From Heterocephalus glaber (lineage: Eukaryota > Chordata > Mammalia > Rodentia > Bathyergidae), in NCBI RefSeq assembly GCF_000247695.1, contig NW_004624784.1, forward strand, positions 10,611,188 through 10,675,187: a stretch of DNA of 64,000 bases. The letters run 5' to 3'. The position numbers were made by a program, and so were the translations under genes. Of the stretch, positions 24,541-37,916 are shown in pieces (within the stretch, counting starts at the first letter, position 1; every line of letters starts with the position of its first letter). The notes under the pieces are model-generated. The model worked only from the letters and a program-made list of their open reading frames with translations, did not search any database and was not told the DNA's origin.

Positions 24541-27500
24541 CTGCAGAGGAAAGGGGAGAACAACCAGCCACATTATTATTTCTCATTAGGATATCTGCAT
24601 CAAACTTCTCACCCACACATTCAATGAATCCCACACAGGGTGATACAATTAAAGAGGACCTACTGGAGATATTTTAAATTCACAGAATTATAAGCATGAA
24701 GTCTCCAAAAATCTGTCTGGAATATAATTAAAAAACAAAACAAAGCAAAGCAAAGCAACCATGATCGGGTGTTGAAAAACCTCAACCAACCACAAGCAGG
24801 AGTCTTGTTATTTCCAATTTATCTTCAGTAAGTCAGCAAATAAACCAATGGGCCCTACATTTATACCCTGCTCTGTGGCTTTAGAGCAATTTAGGCAGGA
24901 CAGAACATATCCATTGTTATTTATGTCATTAATTAGAAAAATAAAATCAAGTTCTTGCCAATTGATACATGCACTAATCTTATAGTTACTAACACATCAA
25001 GACTGAACGGCGCTTTCTTACAGCTTTTACTTTTTGAGAAACCATCTGCAATCCAGGAAAGATGCAGTCACTTCCTCTGCCTTAACCACTCCCCATAACC
25101 TGCCTCTCCCCACCCACAATGCACTCTGATGCCCTGGTCCACCTATCTGCCCCTCAGCCAGCAACTTCCTCTCTTTCCTGGATCTCTTAGGCCCCCACAT
25201 TGCTACATTTTTTTCCCTTAAGTGCACTTGCAGTCCTGCAGGGCTCTCCGGTTAAGTACTGCAAGGCATATTTCTACACGGACCCTTTAGGTCCTACAAG
25301 AAAACCTGCTCAACAGAGACAACTTTACTTTAGTGATTTAAAGTACCATATTGCATCCATTAGAAAAAAAGCAAGTTTTGCAAGACTCTCAAGAGTCCAA
25401 AATGCACTCATAACAGGTATAACTTTCAAACTCGTGTGATTTGAAAACTTCTGCTCTTCAAGGCATCTCCCCCAACCTTCTAGAAAATCTAAGAGTGTGC
25501 CTGAAAACTTTATCCCTTACCATGTGGGAGACAGAACCAAGAGCCTTGCACATATTAGGCAAGTGCTGTTCCAATGAGCCGTACCCCGAGCCCAAAACTT
25601 TCATTTTAAAGTAAGGACAAGAGAGATTCGAAGTTGCTTTCAGCTCCTAACCACTACCTCTAGGAGCAGTGACATGACAAGGGACCCATGCTTAATGATG
25701 AACAGATACTCAAGTTAGCCCTGTCAAGTAGCATTCCAATTTTCAAATGGGATGTGAAGTTACAATTTTTCTTTAATTATACATGGGTTTGTCATCACAA
25801 CCCAGTAAATTATTTAAAAATTAGTACTGCATATGTTCTCCTTGTAGGCAATGGCAAATGGGTCTGCCTGGCAATCAGACCTAATGTCCTGCTGCTTGAC
25901 AGCTGAAACAATCAGTGGGGGTAAGTGCTGAGAATATTCACAACATTTAATGGCAAGCTAAATTGCCATTTTTATTGTATGCAATTTCTTGAGAAAATAA
26001 ATAGGTAATATGCTAGAAGGGATAGCAGCCGAGTAATGCAGGCTTGCTCACACAACCATATACCCATTCCTATTTGAGAGGAACAAACAAATACCCTCTC
26101 TGGCATAAACGTCCTGAAGGAAACATGTAATTTACTGTCCCCGTGGCACATTCAATTGAACACAGTACCTTCTTCAGGGGAAAAAATACAGAGACAAAAT
26201 ATAGGTTAGCAAGCCATATACTGTAAATGTGGTTAATGTGGCTGAATACAGGTATTGCAAGGGCCAAGAGGCCTCTGAGAATTTTTCCCCCTTCATTGGA
26301 GGCAAGGCAAGCTGCTAATTGGGGCATAGTTCAGTTTACACACACACCAAATAATCTGTATCTTATTGCAGTGCTTGAAAGTGAAAAAGATTGCTCTATC
26401 ATAGCTTGAAGTGTTCAGCACCAAATAACTTGGGAACACTACAAGAAGCAAAACAAAGGCCACCTTCCACTTCCCAAAGGTCATCTTTAGGATTCCCAAT
26501 GATTACACAGAGGGAAGGATATTGCAGCCTTCAAAGAGGGTAAGCACAAAAACAAGGAGGGCTGAGAATGTGAGGGAAGGACCTGACCACTGCCAGGCTC
26601 CCCTTTTGTGCTCTGTGCTCAGGGCATAGGTCATCTCGTAGCTATCATGGGGAGAACACTTTCCAAAGCGTTTTCAGGAAGTTTTGTTAATTTGCTATCA
26701 GCATTTTATATGAAAATTGTGATGACACAACTAAAGCAAAACTCTGAGTTTAAAAAAAAACATGCCACAGGGACAGCAGAGGGAGCTCAATGCTATTTTT
26801 TTGTTGGGTATCACTACAAGTTTGAGTGCCCTTAATTCTAACATTGACCTGTTCTTTGGATACCAGAATAGTTTTTTCTAATAGTTAAAAAAAAAAATTT
26901 ACTTGACAGACAAAAGATTCTCAAATTTCAAAAGTAAGTGGAAAAATATTTAATGTGGTTTTCACAAAACCATATGTAGTGGTGATATATGTAGTTCCCC
27001 TAATTCACTTTAGATCATTTTGCAGGGGGGGAAGTACTTTTCAGTAAAATTAAATCTTACTTCTTTTTCTCTTGTGCAGTGGCATATGTATCCTCCTTCA
27101 GGGAGGTTCCTGAATCTGTACTTACTAAAGAAATATTTCTCAGAGTCACATGTGACACTTTTGAGGGACAGAGATGCAAAATTAAAGGTAGGGTAAATCT
27201 GTTTGCCTAAAGCTATCCCTAACCATGGCAGCTTATTGTGAGTTGGAAAACCAGCTTTCTAGCAACTTAGACACTAATATAGGAGGTAGCAGTTATATCA
27301 TTAGATTGTGGGCACACTAAAAATTTATTAGGATTATATTTTGTGAGAGAGAAAATCATCCTGACAATCATGTTGATGATAAAATTGAGTTAGCTAAGAT
27401 CTCAATCTTAGCTGGCATTTTTCTCCCAATCCTGACCATTAAGAATCTTAGATCTATTTCTCCCCACCCCCAAGTGAATATTCTTTATTTTCCCAAAAAC

Positions 27501-27610
27501 CTTTTATCTTCTATAGCAGAAGCAGGTGACAATGAGTTGTGAATGGACCTCTTTGTGTTGTGACATTTACTGCTTATGACCCTCTGCCAACTTTGGCCTT
27601 CAGGACTTAC
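24541..27610 (-). other. CADM1: Intron between exons 6 and 7
   Basis: This is 3.1 kb. Apart from a degraded ID-type SINE at about 25520-25593 and A-rich runs, I see no repeat family and no extra exon. Confidence 0.85.
25520..25593 (-). mobile_element. Old ID-related SINE
   Basis: ACAGAACCAAGAGCCTTGCAC, AGGCAAGTGCT, then CAATGAGCCGTACCCC is the reverse complement of an ID core. It is diverged and no duplication is clear. Confidence 0.6.
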
Positions 27611-27710
27611 TGGGGCTTCCCGATGGCTTCACATGTTAACTCAAGCGCGTCCCCTTCACGGGTTAGGCCTTGTAGAGGATAAGTCATCTGAATATGCACT
27701 TGAGGCTTAT
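27611..27710 (-). CDS. CADM1: CADM1 exon 6: N-terminal half of Ig domain 3
   Basis: This 100-bp exon lies between GTCACACAG|ATAAGCC and CCCCA|GTAAGTCC. It reads (Y)[17 protein letters not shown], then [15 protein letters not shown](Q). LTCEA carries the first cysteine of the membrane-proximal C2-type Ig domain. It is the only exon here whose length is not a multiple of three: it enters in phase 1 and leaves in phase 2 (CA|G). Exons 6 and 7 must therefore be spliced together, and skipping either alone would break the frame. This contrasts with the freely skippable stalk cassettes downstream. Confidence 0.96.
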
Positions 27711-28259
27711 CTGTGTGACAACAACACAAAGTACAATGTTTAGCAAATGATATCATCAGGCAAGAAATTACACTTGCACACTGCCACAAACCCCACACTA
27801 CCAGCACTTACTCTCCCCACCCTCATGCCTTCAGTAACATCCTTCTAATTAGTTAGTAATCCTGGCATTTGCTCAAATTAAATTGACTAATAACTCTAAG
27901 GAGTGAACCGCGAATAGATAAGAGATTCATAAGCCAACTGTGCCACATCAAACATTTCCTGTGAAATACATTTTGTTACATTGAAGTTTATCTTCAAACT
28001 CACTCAAGCTAAAGGAAACTCATTTGCCTTCATGCTGAGGTGAAGCCACAGATATTTGTGGTGCTCAGAATTGATACATTTTATCATATATCATATATTA
28101 CTATGTGACAATATGTTGTGACACTGCATATTAATGAGTTTGCCTCTTCTATCCTCTTGTTTTCAAATGGGAAAGGCAGAAGTTCTGAACTCCACACAGA
28201 CAGCTTTACAAAGAAAAGAACTGGGAAGGAAGCTAGGATATCTCAGCATAAACAGAAAA

Positions 28260-28400
28260 GAGGAAGGGAAACTGACATTTACTTGGAGCCTGTTTTTACA
28301 AAAACCATCTCTGGTAGTAGAATAAGCCCAGTTTTAGGGATGGGAACTCATACTTACAGTATGAGCTCAAGGTCATACAAACAACCTACTAGAAACAGCA
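28260..28400 (-). repeat. MIR-like fossil
   Basis: CATTTACTTGGAGCCTG ... TTTTAGGGATGGGAACTCA ... CAAGGTCATACAAACAACC resembles the reverse complement of MIR (CATTTTACAGATGAGGAAACTGA ... CAAGGTCACACAGCTA). Confidence 0.5.
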
Positions 28401-29072
28401 CCATGGAAGGTATATTGAGATAGATTTCTGATACAAAACTACATTTTCCAATGGTAAGCTGTAATTAAAGCCAAGTATATATAGATTCTTAAGGTAAAAA
28501 AGTACTTAGGAAAGTGATGTAAATATTCTTATTTCCACTAGCTACTTAAAAACGGGTTTGAGTGTGTGGGCGATATGGTATAAATGAGAAGTGATGGAAG
28601 GTGTAGGGAACAAGGAGAAGCTGGAAAAGTTATAATCAACATGGATAGACATACAAATACATGTACAAATAAAACATGAATGCAATTAGGTTTTTTCTTC
28701 TGTGCTGAACCAACAAGCCACTAATCCCTAAATCAGTTTTCTGATTTAATTCTGTAGCTCTGTAAATGTATATTTTTGGAAATGTACCCAAGAGTAAAAA
28801 GTGTGAGAGGGCAAGACATCAGCTGGCTGAAAGGTCAAAACAATTACCATAGTTTTACTTTCTCAGACAATCACATCATCTAAACAACAGGCCTGTGGCC
28901 TTTTACAAGCCCTGCTTAACATTCATCTTACGGAATAAGGAAATATGGCTGGGCTCCGCCAATCTCACCCTGTTCACAGCTATGTAAGCTGCACAAGGAA
29001 GTCCTCTCTAGGGTTGGCTACTTCCAGATGCATTTTTATAGTTTTGTTTCTAGCACAAATCTCTCTCTCTCT

Positions 29073-29148
29073 TTTGTACGCGGGATCGAACTCAGGACCT
29101 TGCACTTTCAAGGCAGGCAGCAGCACCACTAAGCTAAATCCCCAGCCC
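29073..29148 (-). mobile_element. ID SINE (sense to CADM1)
   Basis: The reverse complement gives GGGCTGGGGATTTAGCTTAG ... CCTTGCTTGAAAG-type core ... GAGTTCGATCCC. It is followed on the plus strand's left side by a (CT)n-rich tail. The B-box region is well preserved. Confidence 0.85.
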
Positions 29149-32122
29149 ACAAACCTTTTTCTCATGTTTCTGAAAAGTGTATAGCATTCAAGACTTTTTA
29201 AGAAAGGCCCCCTTATATACCCTGTAGTGTGCACTGTTCACTGTGAATTGGTAATACTTTCTCTTGGCAGAGAACATCAAGTTGACAAGTCCAAAAGCTC
29301 AAGCTGACCCTTGCAACATAGGTGACACGTCTATTCTTGAACTTGTTGGCAAAGAAAATGTTTAGGAACAAACTGGCAAGGAGGTTTTCAAATACCAATA
29401 ACTGGGTTGGAAAGGTAGTAATTAAAGGCAGAAATACTCATAAAACATAAACATGATGACCTTGAACTAGCACTGGATGCAGGGCTGAATGAAGAACTCC
29501 TAGGTATGTCTTTTTAGAACTATGGACCACATCTTTGGCTAAATGTAACTAGAGAGTGACATATGTGTGTCCACTTTTGGATGTGTCAGCCCCTCCCCCA
29601 ATCACAGTTAGTTGATGAAATCTATTTTTAAAAACATACACAAAAATGGGAGAAGGTTATGACATTGAACACACAGATAACAAAAGGCCCGTCACCTAAG
29701 AGTTTACACTTAGGAAAAAAACACAGCACTATAGAGTTACTGGTTAGGGGACCACTTTCACTTTTACCTATGAACTATTCTCTCACCAAGGCTAAATTTA
29801 GAGCTCAAATTTGAGCTAAAATGTAACATTTGCTTATAGGTTAATCTGTGATCCACAGAAGGGCTACAATTTTCATGCACTGCTGACTTAGGCCCATTAA
29901 TTCAGGAAGAGCAGAATGCGTGCTGGCCTACGTGGAAAGTTTCCATCAGTTTTATTTTTTGCCTTCATGCAATTTACAAGCAAACAGAAAGGGTATATTT
30001 TCAGTACAGTGCATTAAGGGTTTTACATGTTCAACTTCCATTAATAATAGAGTGTTGAAAAACCTAATCCACTCTGCCTCTTCAGTACCACTTTGTTTTA
30101 GTTAAATGCTTTTTTATGTTCCTAATGAACTGTTTACCAGTTGTCAATTACACACATAAATCATGAAGAACAAGCTAAGGACTTGCTATACCTGAAATTT
30201 CTATAAAAACAATCATATGCTAAGCCACAGAAAATACATCATCAATTTTAACAACTTAATTTCCCAGTTTACTTTTTAGGTTTCTGTACCTTAATGGCTG
30301 AAAAAGTAAACATGAATCTTGCTTGTAGTATTATATGGACAAATGTCCCCTCTATTGACATACATGGTATTTATGGGCATATCATGTAGCTATGGGCAGC
30401 TGAGCTATCTTTGTACATTCTGAATCAAATGGAAGGTCTATGTGCCAAGATCTGTCCCTGGGTGATGGAAACTTATAAACAAATCCTGTTCCCTTTTCTT
30501 TGCCCTGAAAGAGGGCCTGTAGAGTTCTCAACAGGTGGAATAGAAACCCTGGGATTCCACGGATACCTCTAGAACTCAGGCATGTAGATTCTGCTAGGAA
30601 GAAGATCTTGTGTACAAAGAATATGTCAAAATACCAAAAAACCCAGATGGCTGATTCAATAGCCCAGAGCTCATCACTTATATTTTAATTATGTTCATAA
30701 ATCAAAATGTTATAACCCACCAAATCTTTTCTGAAATAGAACCAGACTCCAAGATTTATTTTTAAGTAATGAGGTAAAAAGCCTAATACGTTTTCTGGGG
30801 GATCATTTTACGCCTTGGTTGTTGTCGTAAGGCACAAAGCTAAAAGCCAGATGACACTTTCTACCCAAGTGCAACAGCTGTCCAGAAATGTATCACTCAG
30901 AATAGCATAACGTCATTATAAAATGGAACTGCTATATAAAAATAAGAAAAACAGGTCTGTGCACTCAAGGATCATTTTAGCTATAGAGATGGCATCACCA
31001 ACAGCCAATCAATTAGGTCGAGGGTTCTGAGGTTTTCATAATACACTGTAATTTTTAAAAACCCTATAAAAGACACTTAGCAAGACTGCTACAGCAGAGA
31101 AAATTTGTTCATTAGTCAAAGTTGCACAGAGGGTTAAATATCAGGAGGCTTTAGGTCACACTACAGCAGCAACCAATTAAAAAATAATATTAAAAGACAT
31201 TCTGATTTGATGAGACTTTCTTTAAATGTACTTTACACTCTCTATGAAGGGGAAAATATAAAAGGAAACTCTTAAAGAGGTTAGAATGGCTTGCTGGCAG
31301 ATTACAATTGATTTCATGCCAGTCTGACCTTGTACTATACGCTACGATCTTTTCAGAAGATGAAACTCAAGATTCTGTAATCTGTATTTCAATTTCCTAT
31401 GTAAATGAAAAAGCATATCTCCTCTTTAGAGTTCAACACTAATACACAGCAGGTCTTTGAAGGTTTTAGTTTTTTAAAAAGGTATTTTGCAGTTTGCTTG
31501 TGACTGGGATGTCACCCTTCCCATGTGGCACAGAGAAGAGCTGAGGCAAGAGGGAAACTGTCCTGATATGCTGGTAGGAGGCCCAATATCCCAAGGGTAC
31601 TTGCCACCTTCCTTCTCTGCCAGAGAACTTCTAAATCAAAGGATATGGGCATTGGATGTTCTTCCATGTGCTGAGCACAACCAGGCCAATGAGCTTCAAT
31701 GCAAATCCGTGTCTGCAATTGCATTTGGGACACAGGCTCTCCGCTCTATGTTTGTTACTTGGATTTCATCCAATATTTAGAAGTACTGGTGAGTGTGGGA
31801 TGTGAAGACTGCTGATTAAGGGCCAACTGTTTCAAATCCTACTCAGGGAAACTCAAGGCCAGCATTGTCACGGATGAGATCAGGATGGTGGGGAGAGGGT
31901 CTGGGTCAGCCTCTGTGCATTCAAGCAAGGAAACATTGACTGAACAGTCTTTCCAAACATGGAGGATTATTGCAGTTTGGAGTAGAAGGACAACATGAAG
32001 ATTAACCTGAGATTTGCTTACAGTATGGCTGTCTAAACTGTTGGGAGAGGATAACTTTTAACAAAGAAGGACGATGTCTTGCATACAAGGTGACTGGGAC
32101 TACTTAGAAAAGAGAATCACAA

Positions 32123-32212
32123 AGGCCGGGGATTTAGCTCAGTGGTTCCACTGCCTGCCTTGCAAGCGCAAGGACCTCAAGTTCGATCCCTGGTACAAAA
32201 AAAAAAAGAGAG
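32123..32212 (+). mobile_element. ID SINE
   Basis: GGCCGGGGATTTAGCTCAGTG ... TTGCAAGCGCAAGGACC ... AGTTCGATCCCTGGTAC is followed by poly(A). The duplication AAGAGAATCACAA is at 32110-32122 and 32213-32225, making it one of the best-preserved copies. Confidence 0.94.
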
Positions 32213-32744
32213 AAGAGAATCACAAGGCACTCTTAGTAAATATCTGCAAAAGGCTTGCTTTCTATTGTCTTCATATGGTCATGAATAATTTGCACTGTCA
32301 TTTAATTTTGTTTGCTCAAGAGGTGAAAGACCTCCTGCAGTTACATGTAGTGTATGAATTACAGCGACTAAACTGTAGTCCTGGAAGAAGGCTGGATTAT
32401 TAAGAGAGTGGTGATCAACTCTGGTAAGATTGAGGTGAGACCAAAGAGCATGTGGTACCACATTGCTACAGCTGAATGTTATTCTTCTTGTTTAAAGGTG
32501 GAAGTAATTTTGTGGACATCAAAATTACTATTCACTCAACAGAACCAAATTTTATTCTGTGCTGTTGTGGCAGAAAGTTACATTCCCAATGGTTTTGAAA
32601 TGGGGTACATACTCTCCTGTATCTTTAAAAAATTTTTCAAAAATTTGGAAGTAAATACCGGGCAAATCACACTACACAAGAGCATTGTCTCTGTAGGAAG
32701 ATAGGCTTTTTGCTTTGTTTTGTTTTTAAATTCCTGATAAACTA

Positions 32745-32832
32745 CAACAAGCCCAGTAACTGAGACACAGCAGGCATTCAAAATTTATCTACTGAGTGAA
32801 TGAATGAATAAATGAATGAATGAGCAAGTGAA
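32745..32832 (+). repeat. L2-like 3' end with (GAAT)n
   Basis: CACAGCAGGCATTCAAAATTTATCTACTGAG then GAATGAATGAATAAATGAATG matches the L2 end pattern (CATAGTAGGTGCTCAATAAATATTTGTTGAATGAATG). Confidence 0.55.
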
Positions 32833-33936
32833 TGAGACAGTGGAACAATGTTGGGGCATGGGTTTCTACTCCCAGTTCTACTACTGATTAAAAAATAAAT
32901 CAGAATGTGAATTCATCTTAACCCTCATCACAAAATATCCATGCTTTTCTTTTGGAAGATTGATCTAGCTTCCAAAAGCTGACGTTCAGCCAGTGTTCTG
33001 GGTTATGCACTTCCACTTCATTACACATTTATTTAGCACTTCTGGTGCATCTCAAAGTGGTGTCCTAAGGAAAACATAAAAAAAAAAATGTTGGCCACTA
33101 GTTTTAGAGGCTCGCTTCATAACCATTTAACCTTCTACAGAATCAAAATTTGACCTTGAGTAAAAAAACATGAAGCAAAGAATATATATTTAAAGACTAA
33201 GTTTCACCATGTATGTATTTGATGTCCATAGCAAAACAGATATATCTTGAAAAAATATATTAGGTCAGTGAGAAGAGACCTAGTAGAACAGGCCCCTTGC
33301 TGCAGGGTGCAAAAGTCTTTTCCCTAAAGGGTTTTCAAGTCTTGCTGATAACGTATGTGGCCCAGAATTCACTCTTTGTATACTGAATGTTGGTTACTGA
33401 GCCTCCTATCGTCTCTGCTATTGCAGAAAGAATCACCAAAAATGTATTGTTCATAGAGCATTGGAAACTTGGAACTGCCACTGCTCTGTGTAAACATGAA
33501 GAATAAGTTTAAAAAATTTGCTTCAATCAGGGAGTCTCCATGCCTTGATTATGCCTCACGAGGAATAATAAATAATGAAATAACCTCCCTGAAACCTAAT
33601 TCATTGCTTAAAAAAAAAAGGGGTGAAAGGAAGAGCAGTTTCTGTTAAAAGAGACTGGAGATCAGACAAAAACAGGCCAAATCTGAAACCATCAGCTATT
33701 ATGTTTTGAGAAATACAACCTGGAAACAGAATGGATAGGGAGAGGATTTGACAGAGGACTCGCTCTTGGAAACTAAGTCTTATCCTCCACTCCAAGCAGG
33801 AAAGATTTTCCGATTTCCAGGTTTTTCTTCCTGCTTCACTCCAGGGCACTATCAATACCAGAGAAACATTTATTTTGTCACAGATAAAGAACAAGTTTTG
33901 ATCACCTCCTCAATGCCCAATTTTCCCCCAGTTGAG

Positions 33937-33939
33937 GGA

Positions 33940-33991
<52 letters not shown>

Positions 33992-33993
33992 AA
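33937..33993 (+). repeat. (GAAA)n microsatellite
   Basis: About 14 perfect GAAA units. ORFs reading Lys/Glu through it are repeat artefacts. Confidence 0.95.
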
Positions 33994-36900
33994 AATACCC
34001 TACACTTCTCTGGACTGTAGATGAACAGGAATATGGATTAATAAAATACCTGGCTAAATCCAGTCAATAAAACTCATTTTGAAAACGATGCCCACAACTC
34101 TCAGATGATAATCAGAGCAGAGAAGGCATTCAAATACCCATTTCTTGGGGCTTTGTTTTCATTCTCCCTTTCAAAACTCATCTTAATTTTTTATCTTTTA
34201 CAAATATATACAAAACTCTGACAAAATGAGGATTTTTGCAAAACATTTTAAACAGCAAGACTATGAAGGGTGAAATCAAAGACACACAGCAGTAATTCTA
34301 GAGCTTCCCATTCACCTCTGTCCAGAGTAAGCTTTCCTCCCTTCTGCACAGCAATCTAAATTCCATACTGAGGGTCACAGCTTCTCTTTGAATTCCCAGC
34401 TTATGTCTCTATGTGTTGCCACCTTGATGCTATTTAGACAGTTTTCTTTTAATGCACAGACAGTGAACTGTTCTCATTTAAACAGGCTTTTATTTGACAA
34501 GAGTGCATTCTCTCAGATCGGAAGCTCCACTAACCATGCTACAATTGTATCACGCGCTGCTATCATCAACCATGGTGTAAATTTGGGCAATATTACCTAC
34601 ACAGAAAAAAATGCAGAGAGATTTTAGGGTCATCTAGCTCAGAACATTAAAAAGCAAAACTGTTCTCTGCATAACATCTAAGAAAACAGAGCTTTGAATT
34701 CCAGCTCAAGAACATAATTATTTTCTGTTTTAAACATTTAACTGTGTGCTGCTGCTGTACCCTTGCTGGGTCTCACAATGAAATCTAGGAAACTAAGAGC
34801 CCTACTGTATGTTCTTCATTCCCAGCAATGTTCCTATGAGAAAACCTTATTAATGAGCTTGCAAACGAGCACCCAACAGGGAAATGTCACAAACAAGAGC
34901 GGCTAATGCCCCAGAAAATCAAATAACTGAACACTTGGCTGATTGTGGTGCCTTTCATATTTATAATAAAAAGGGGGGGTTTAATTCACTGATTCTGAAG
35001 GGGTCAACACCTTGCTGAACAAAACAACTCATTTACTTATATTTAGAAATCTCCAGATGATAAATTACATTGATGTTAATCACTTCAATGCATACTACAC
35101 AATTAATATCTGTACTCACCAAAAACTTAAGGATTATTAAAAGTATGACAGCATACACATCTGGCTGATTTTTCACATAATTGGGCACAACAATTTCTCC
35201 TGGTACCAAAAAATAAGAGTGCTAACAAACAAACACTGCAAAATTCTGTTCAATTAATTAGGACTTGAATCCACACGACAAAACCAATTCCAAGTGGTAG
35301 CTCCAGCCTTGTTTTCTATGTACTAGGGAGATACACCATCTTAAAAGGAAAACTGGATTCCTCTTCCTTTCTTTTGATCCCTGCTTGCTTTTTTTCAGTC
35401 ATATTTAAATAAGGAAACTCAATGGCACATGATTTAGGTTGTCACTATTTCATTTCCCTCTAACATTATTTTTTAAAAAGGATACAATTTATACAGAATT
35501 CAAATATATCACCTATCATTTAACCTTGTTCATGGTTAACATTCATTAATTCTAGAGGATACAGAGAAAGGTTGCCATAAACCTTAACTGCCCAAAATGA
35601 GCCAGGGTTAAGCCAGCTGAGCATACTTAATAGCATTTAGATCTGGTTAGATTTATCTCAAGGTAGTCTTATTTACTCAGAATAGAATCTGAGGGGCTTA
35701 ATATTTCCTGGTGATAATGTTTACCCCTGAAAGGATAAGAAACACTTTCATGTGGTAAAGGAAAGGATATTTAAAAAATAGTTGTGTATTTTGAAAACAT
35801 TATATATATGAAAACAAAACAATTTTACAGATATTATTACATAAGATTTTGGTTAGATTAAGGCAACAAAGTGACTGAAAGAAAAATAGGTCTTATAAAG
35901 TGTCCTTCAAATAGCTAGTTAAAAGAACTCAGAGGGATAACCAGATTCCTTAGATGGTAACCAAAATGTGAAGAATATGTGATTTTATTCATGTTTTCCA
36001 AGTTTATAGCTATCAAAGAATTTTAAAGGGTCAGTGAGCCCAAAAAGAGTAAAAATGACCAGCTTTAAGGGTTTGGTTCAATTTGAAATACAGGTATAAT
36101 GTCACTTTTCACAGGTTATCCACCACAATTAAACACCCATTCAGACTGTCTACTGAACAAATTGTTCTAAGACTCGCATGCATTCAGAATCTCTTCTATT
36201 CTCATGGCCATCAAGATCTGGTGCTGCTTGTCTTCAGAGAAATGCCTGCTATGAGAGAATGGAGCTGAGTCTCATACCACTGGCAGATGTGTGGTATAGG
36301 GCCTGCTGACCAGTGCTGCTGGCACCTGAGATGGGACGCTTCTGCTGGTGCACAGCTGCTGGTGCTTAGGGAGAGGAAAGCTGGGAGGAAATGGTACAGA
36401 CAATTCAATCCTATGTGAAGAAGCAATTTGAGGAATTCCTAGCTGACTCTGTGAAGTTCTTAGTAGCGTTCTAGGAATGGACAGCAGTGGACTATCAGGT
36501 GACCTTCTTCAACAATGACAGGCTTATTTTGGATTTCAATCCAGACCCTAAATTCTCATTCATATTAGTATAAAGCATTGAAATACTTAACTTTCATTTA
36601 TAAAAAGAATTTTGCCCTGCATATATTCAAAAAATAGAATATTGAACATAAATTGTGAGGTAACTTACATTGGCTAAAAGAACAGAGGGTTGCTCTTCTG
36701 CGCCCCGCCTCCCCCAAAAGCCATGTTAGAGCTGGGAATGATTACTAAGTGCATCATCATCTTTGGAAGGTGTTAAATTAAAGCACTTTCCTGCAGGCAG
36801 GAGTCAGCAGTACTTTGTTAAACTGAAGTAAAATGGATTCAGATATACAGCCTTATTGCTTTTCTTGGAAGGACAAATCTCTCTTGAATACACAGATTAT

Positions 36901-37478
36901 GGAAGGCAAGGTTTATAAGGATCATGATCTAGTCTTCCAAGGGACAGGAGGTGTACCACTTGAAATACTATGCATTTGGCAGTGTAATTTTGTAGTGAGT
37001 GGAACTATATTCTGTTTAAAAGATACTTTGGGAAACTACTTAAAAGAGTTTAGGGGTGGATACTGGGCGAATATCTACTCAGGACTCACAAAGGAGCTAA
37101 TGTATTATTAAAGCTAATGGGCCCCTACAAGGAAAGTTAATGGATATTAAGTTTGCTTAAATGAATTACATATTAACAAAGTCACAAGAAATCTACTATC
37201 TGCCAATTTAGATAATATCTGATCATTTCTGTTTTCCCATTACAGGGACATTACACCACAATAGTTTTAGTGATATGAAAATTATAAGCATGATGTTCAT
37301 AATGAAACTATATAATGAAGGAGATGAAATGAATTAAAAAGAAAAACCTGCATTATGTAATGTTAAACTGAGTCAAGCTAACAGAGTAGGAAAAGGTTGG
37401 AATGGGATGTCTCTTATAAACAACTTTTTATAACTTTTTCTGCTCCCTATTCTGTTCAGACAAAACATGTGATAAAGG

Positions 37479-37916
37479 ATGTATACTACTGACTGGTGGC
37501 CTCCAAAGGTATGTTCAGATTCTAACCACTGGAGCTTGTGAATGTGGTCTAATAAGGAAAAACAATCTGTCTCTGCAGATATATTTAACCCTAGGATCTC
37601 AAGAGGAGACTATTCTGGACTGCCCGAGTGGGGCCTACAGCCAATGACAAATGTCCTGACAGGCAACACAGAGGAGAAGGCCACATCATGATGAAGAATG
37701 ACTTTATGAAGCCAAAGCCCAGGATCTCTTGGAGCCCTTAGAAACCAGGAGAGGCAACAAAGGATCCTCCCTTAGAGCCTTTGGAGGTTATGAGGTGCAA
37801 CCAACTCCTCAACTTTGGTCTTCTGTCTTCCAGAATTGTGAGAGAATGAATTTCTGTTGTTTTGAAGCCACCAAGTTTCTGGTAATGTAATTTATTACAG
37901 CGGCCCTAGGACACCA
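37479..37916 (+). mobile_element. MLT1-like solitary LTR (ERVL-MaLR)
   Basis: This roughly 440-bp segment ends CCAGAATTGTGAGAGAATG, AATTTCTGTTGTTTTGAAGC, CACCAAGTTTCTGGTAAT, TTTATTACAGCGGCCCTAGG, ACACCA. That matches the standard 3' part of MaLR LTRs (CAGAACTGTGAGAAATAAATTTCTGTTG ... AGCCACCCAGT ... TATAGCAGCCC). The start is less certain. It carries no coding region. Confidence 0.65.

Noticed and set aside
32123..32212. tRNA-like A and B boxes (also at the other ID copies)
   Set aside because: These are tRNA-Ala-derived ID SINEs with poly(A) tails and target-site duplications. They are not tRNA genes: the cloverleaf stems are not maintained.
33748..34020. 90-codon ORF ending in Lys/Glu repeats
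   Set aside because: The tail is the (GAAA)n microsatellite and the front has no recognisable similarity.
36083..36560. Possible processed pseudogene (moderately GC-rich, several short ORFs)
   Set aside because: I could not match it to any known protein, and there is no poly(A) tail or flanking duplication.
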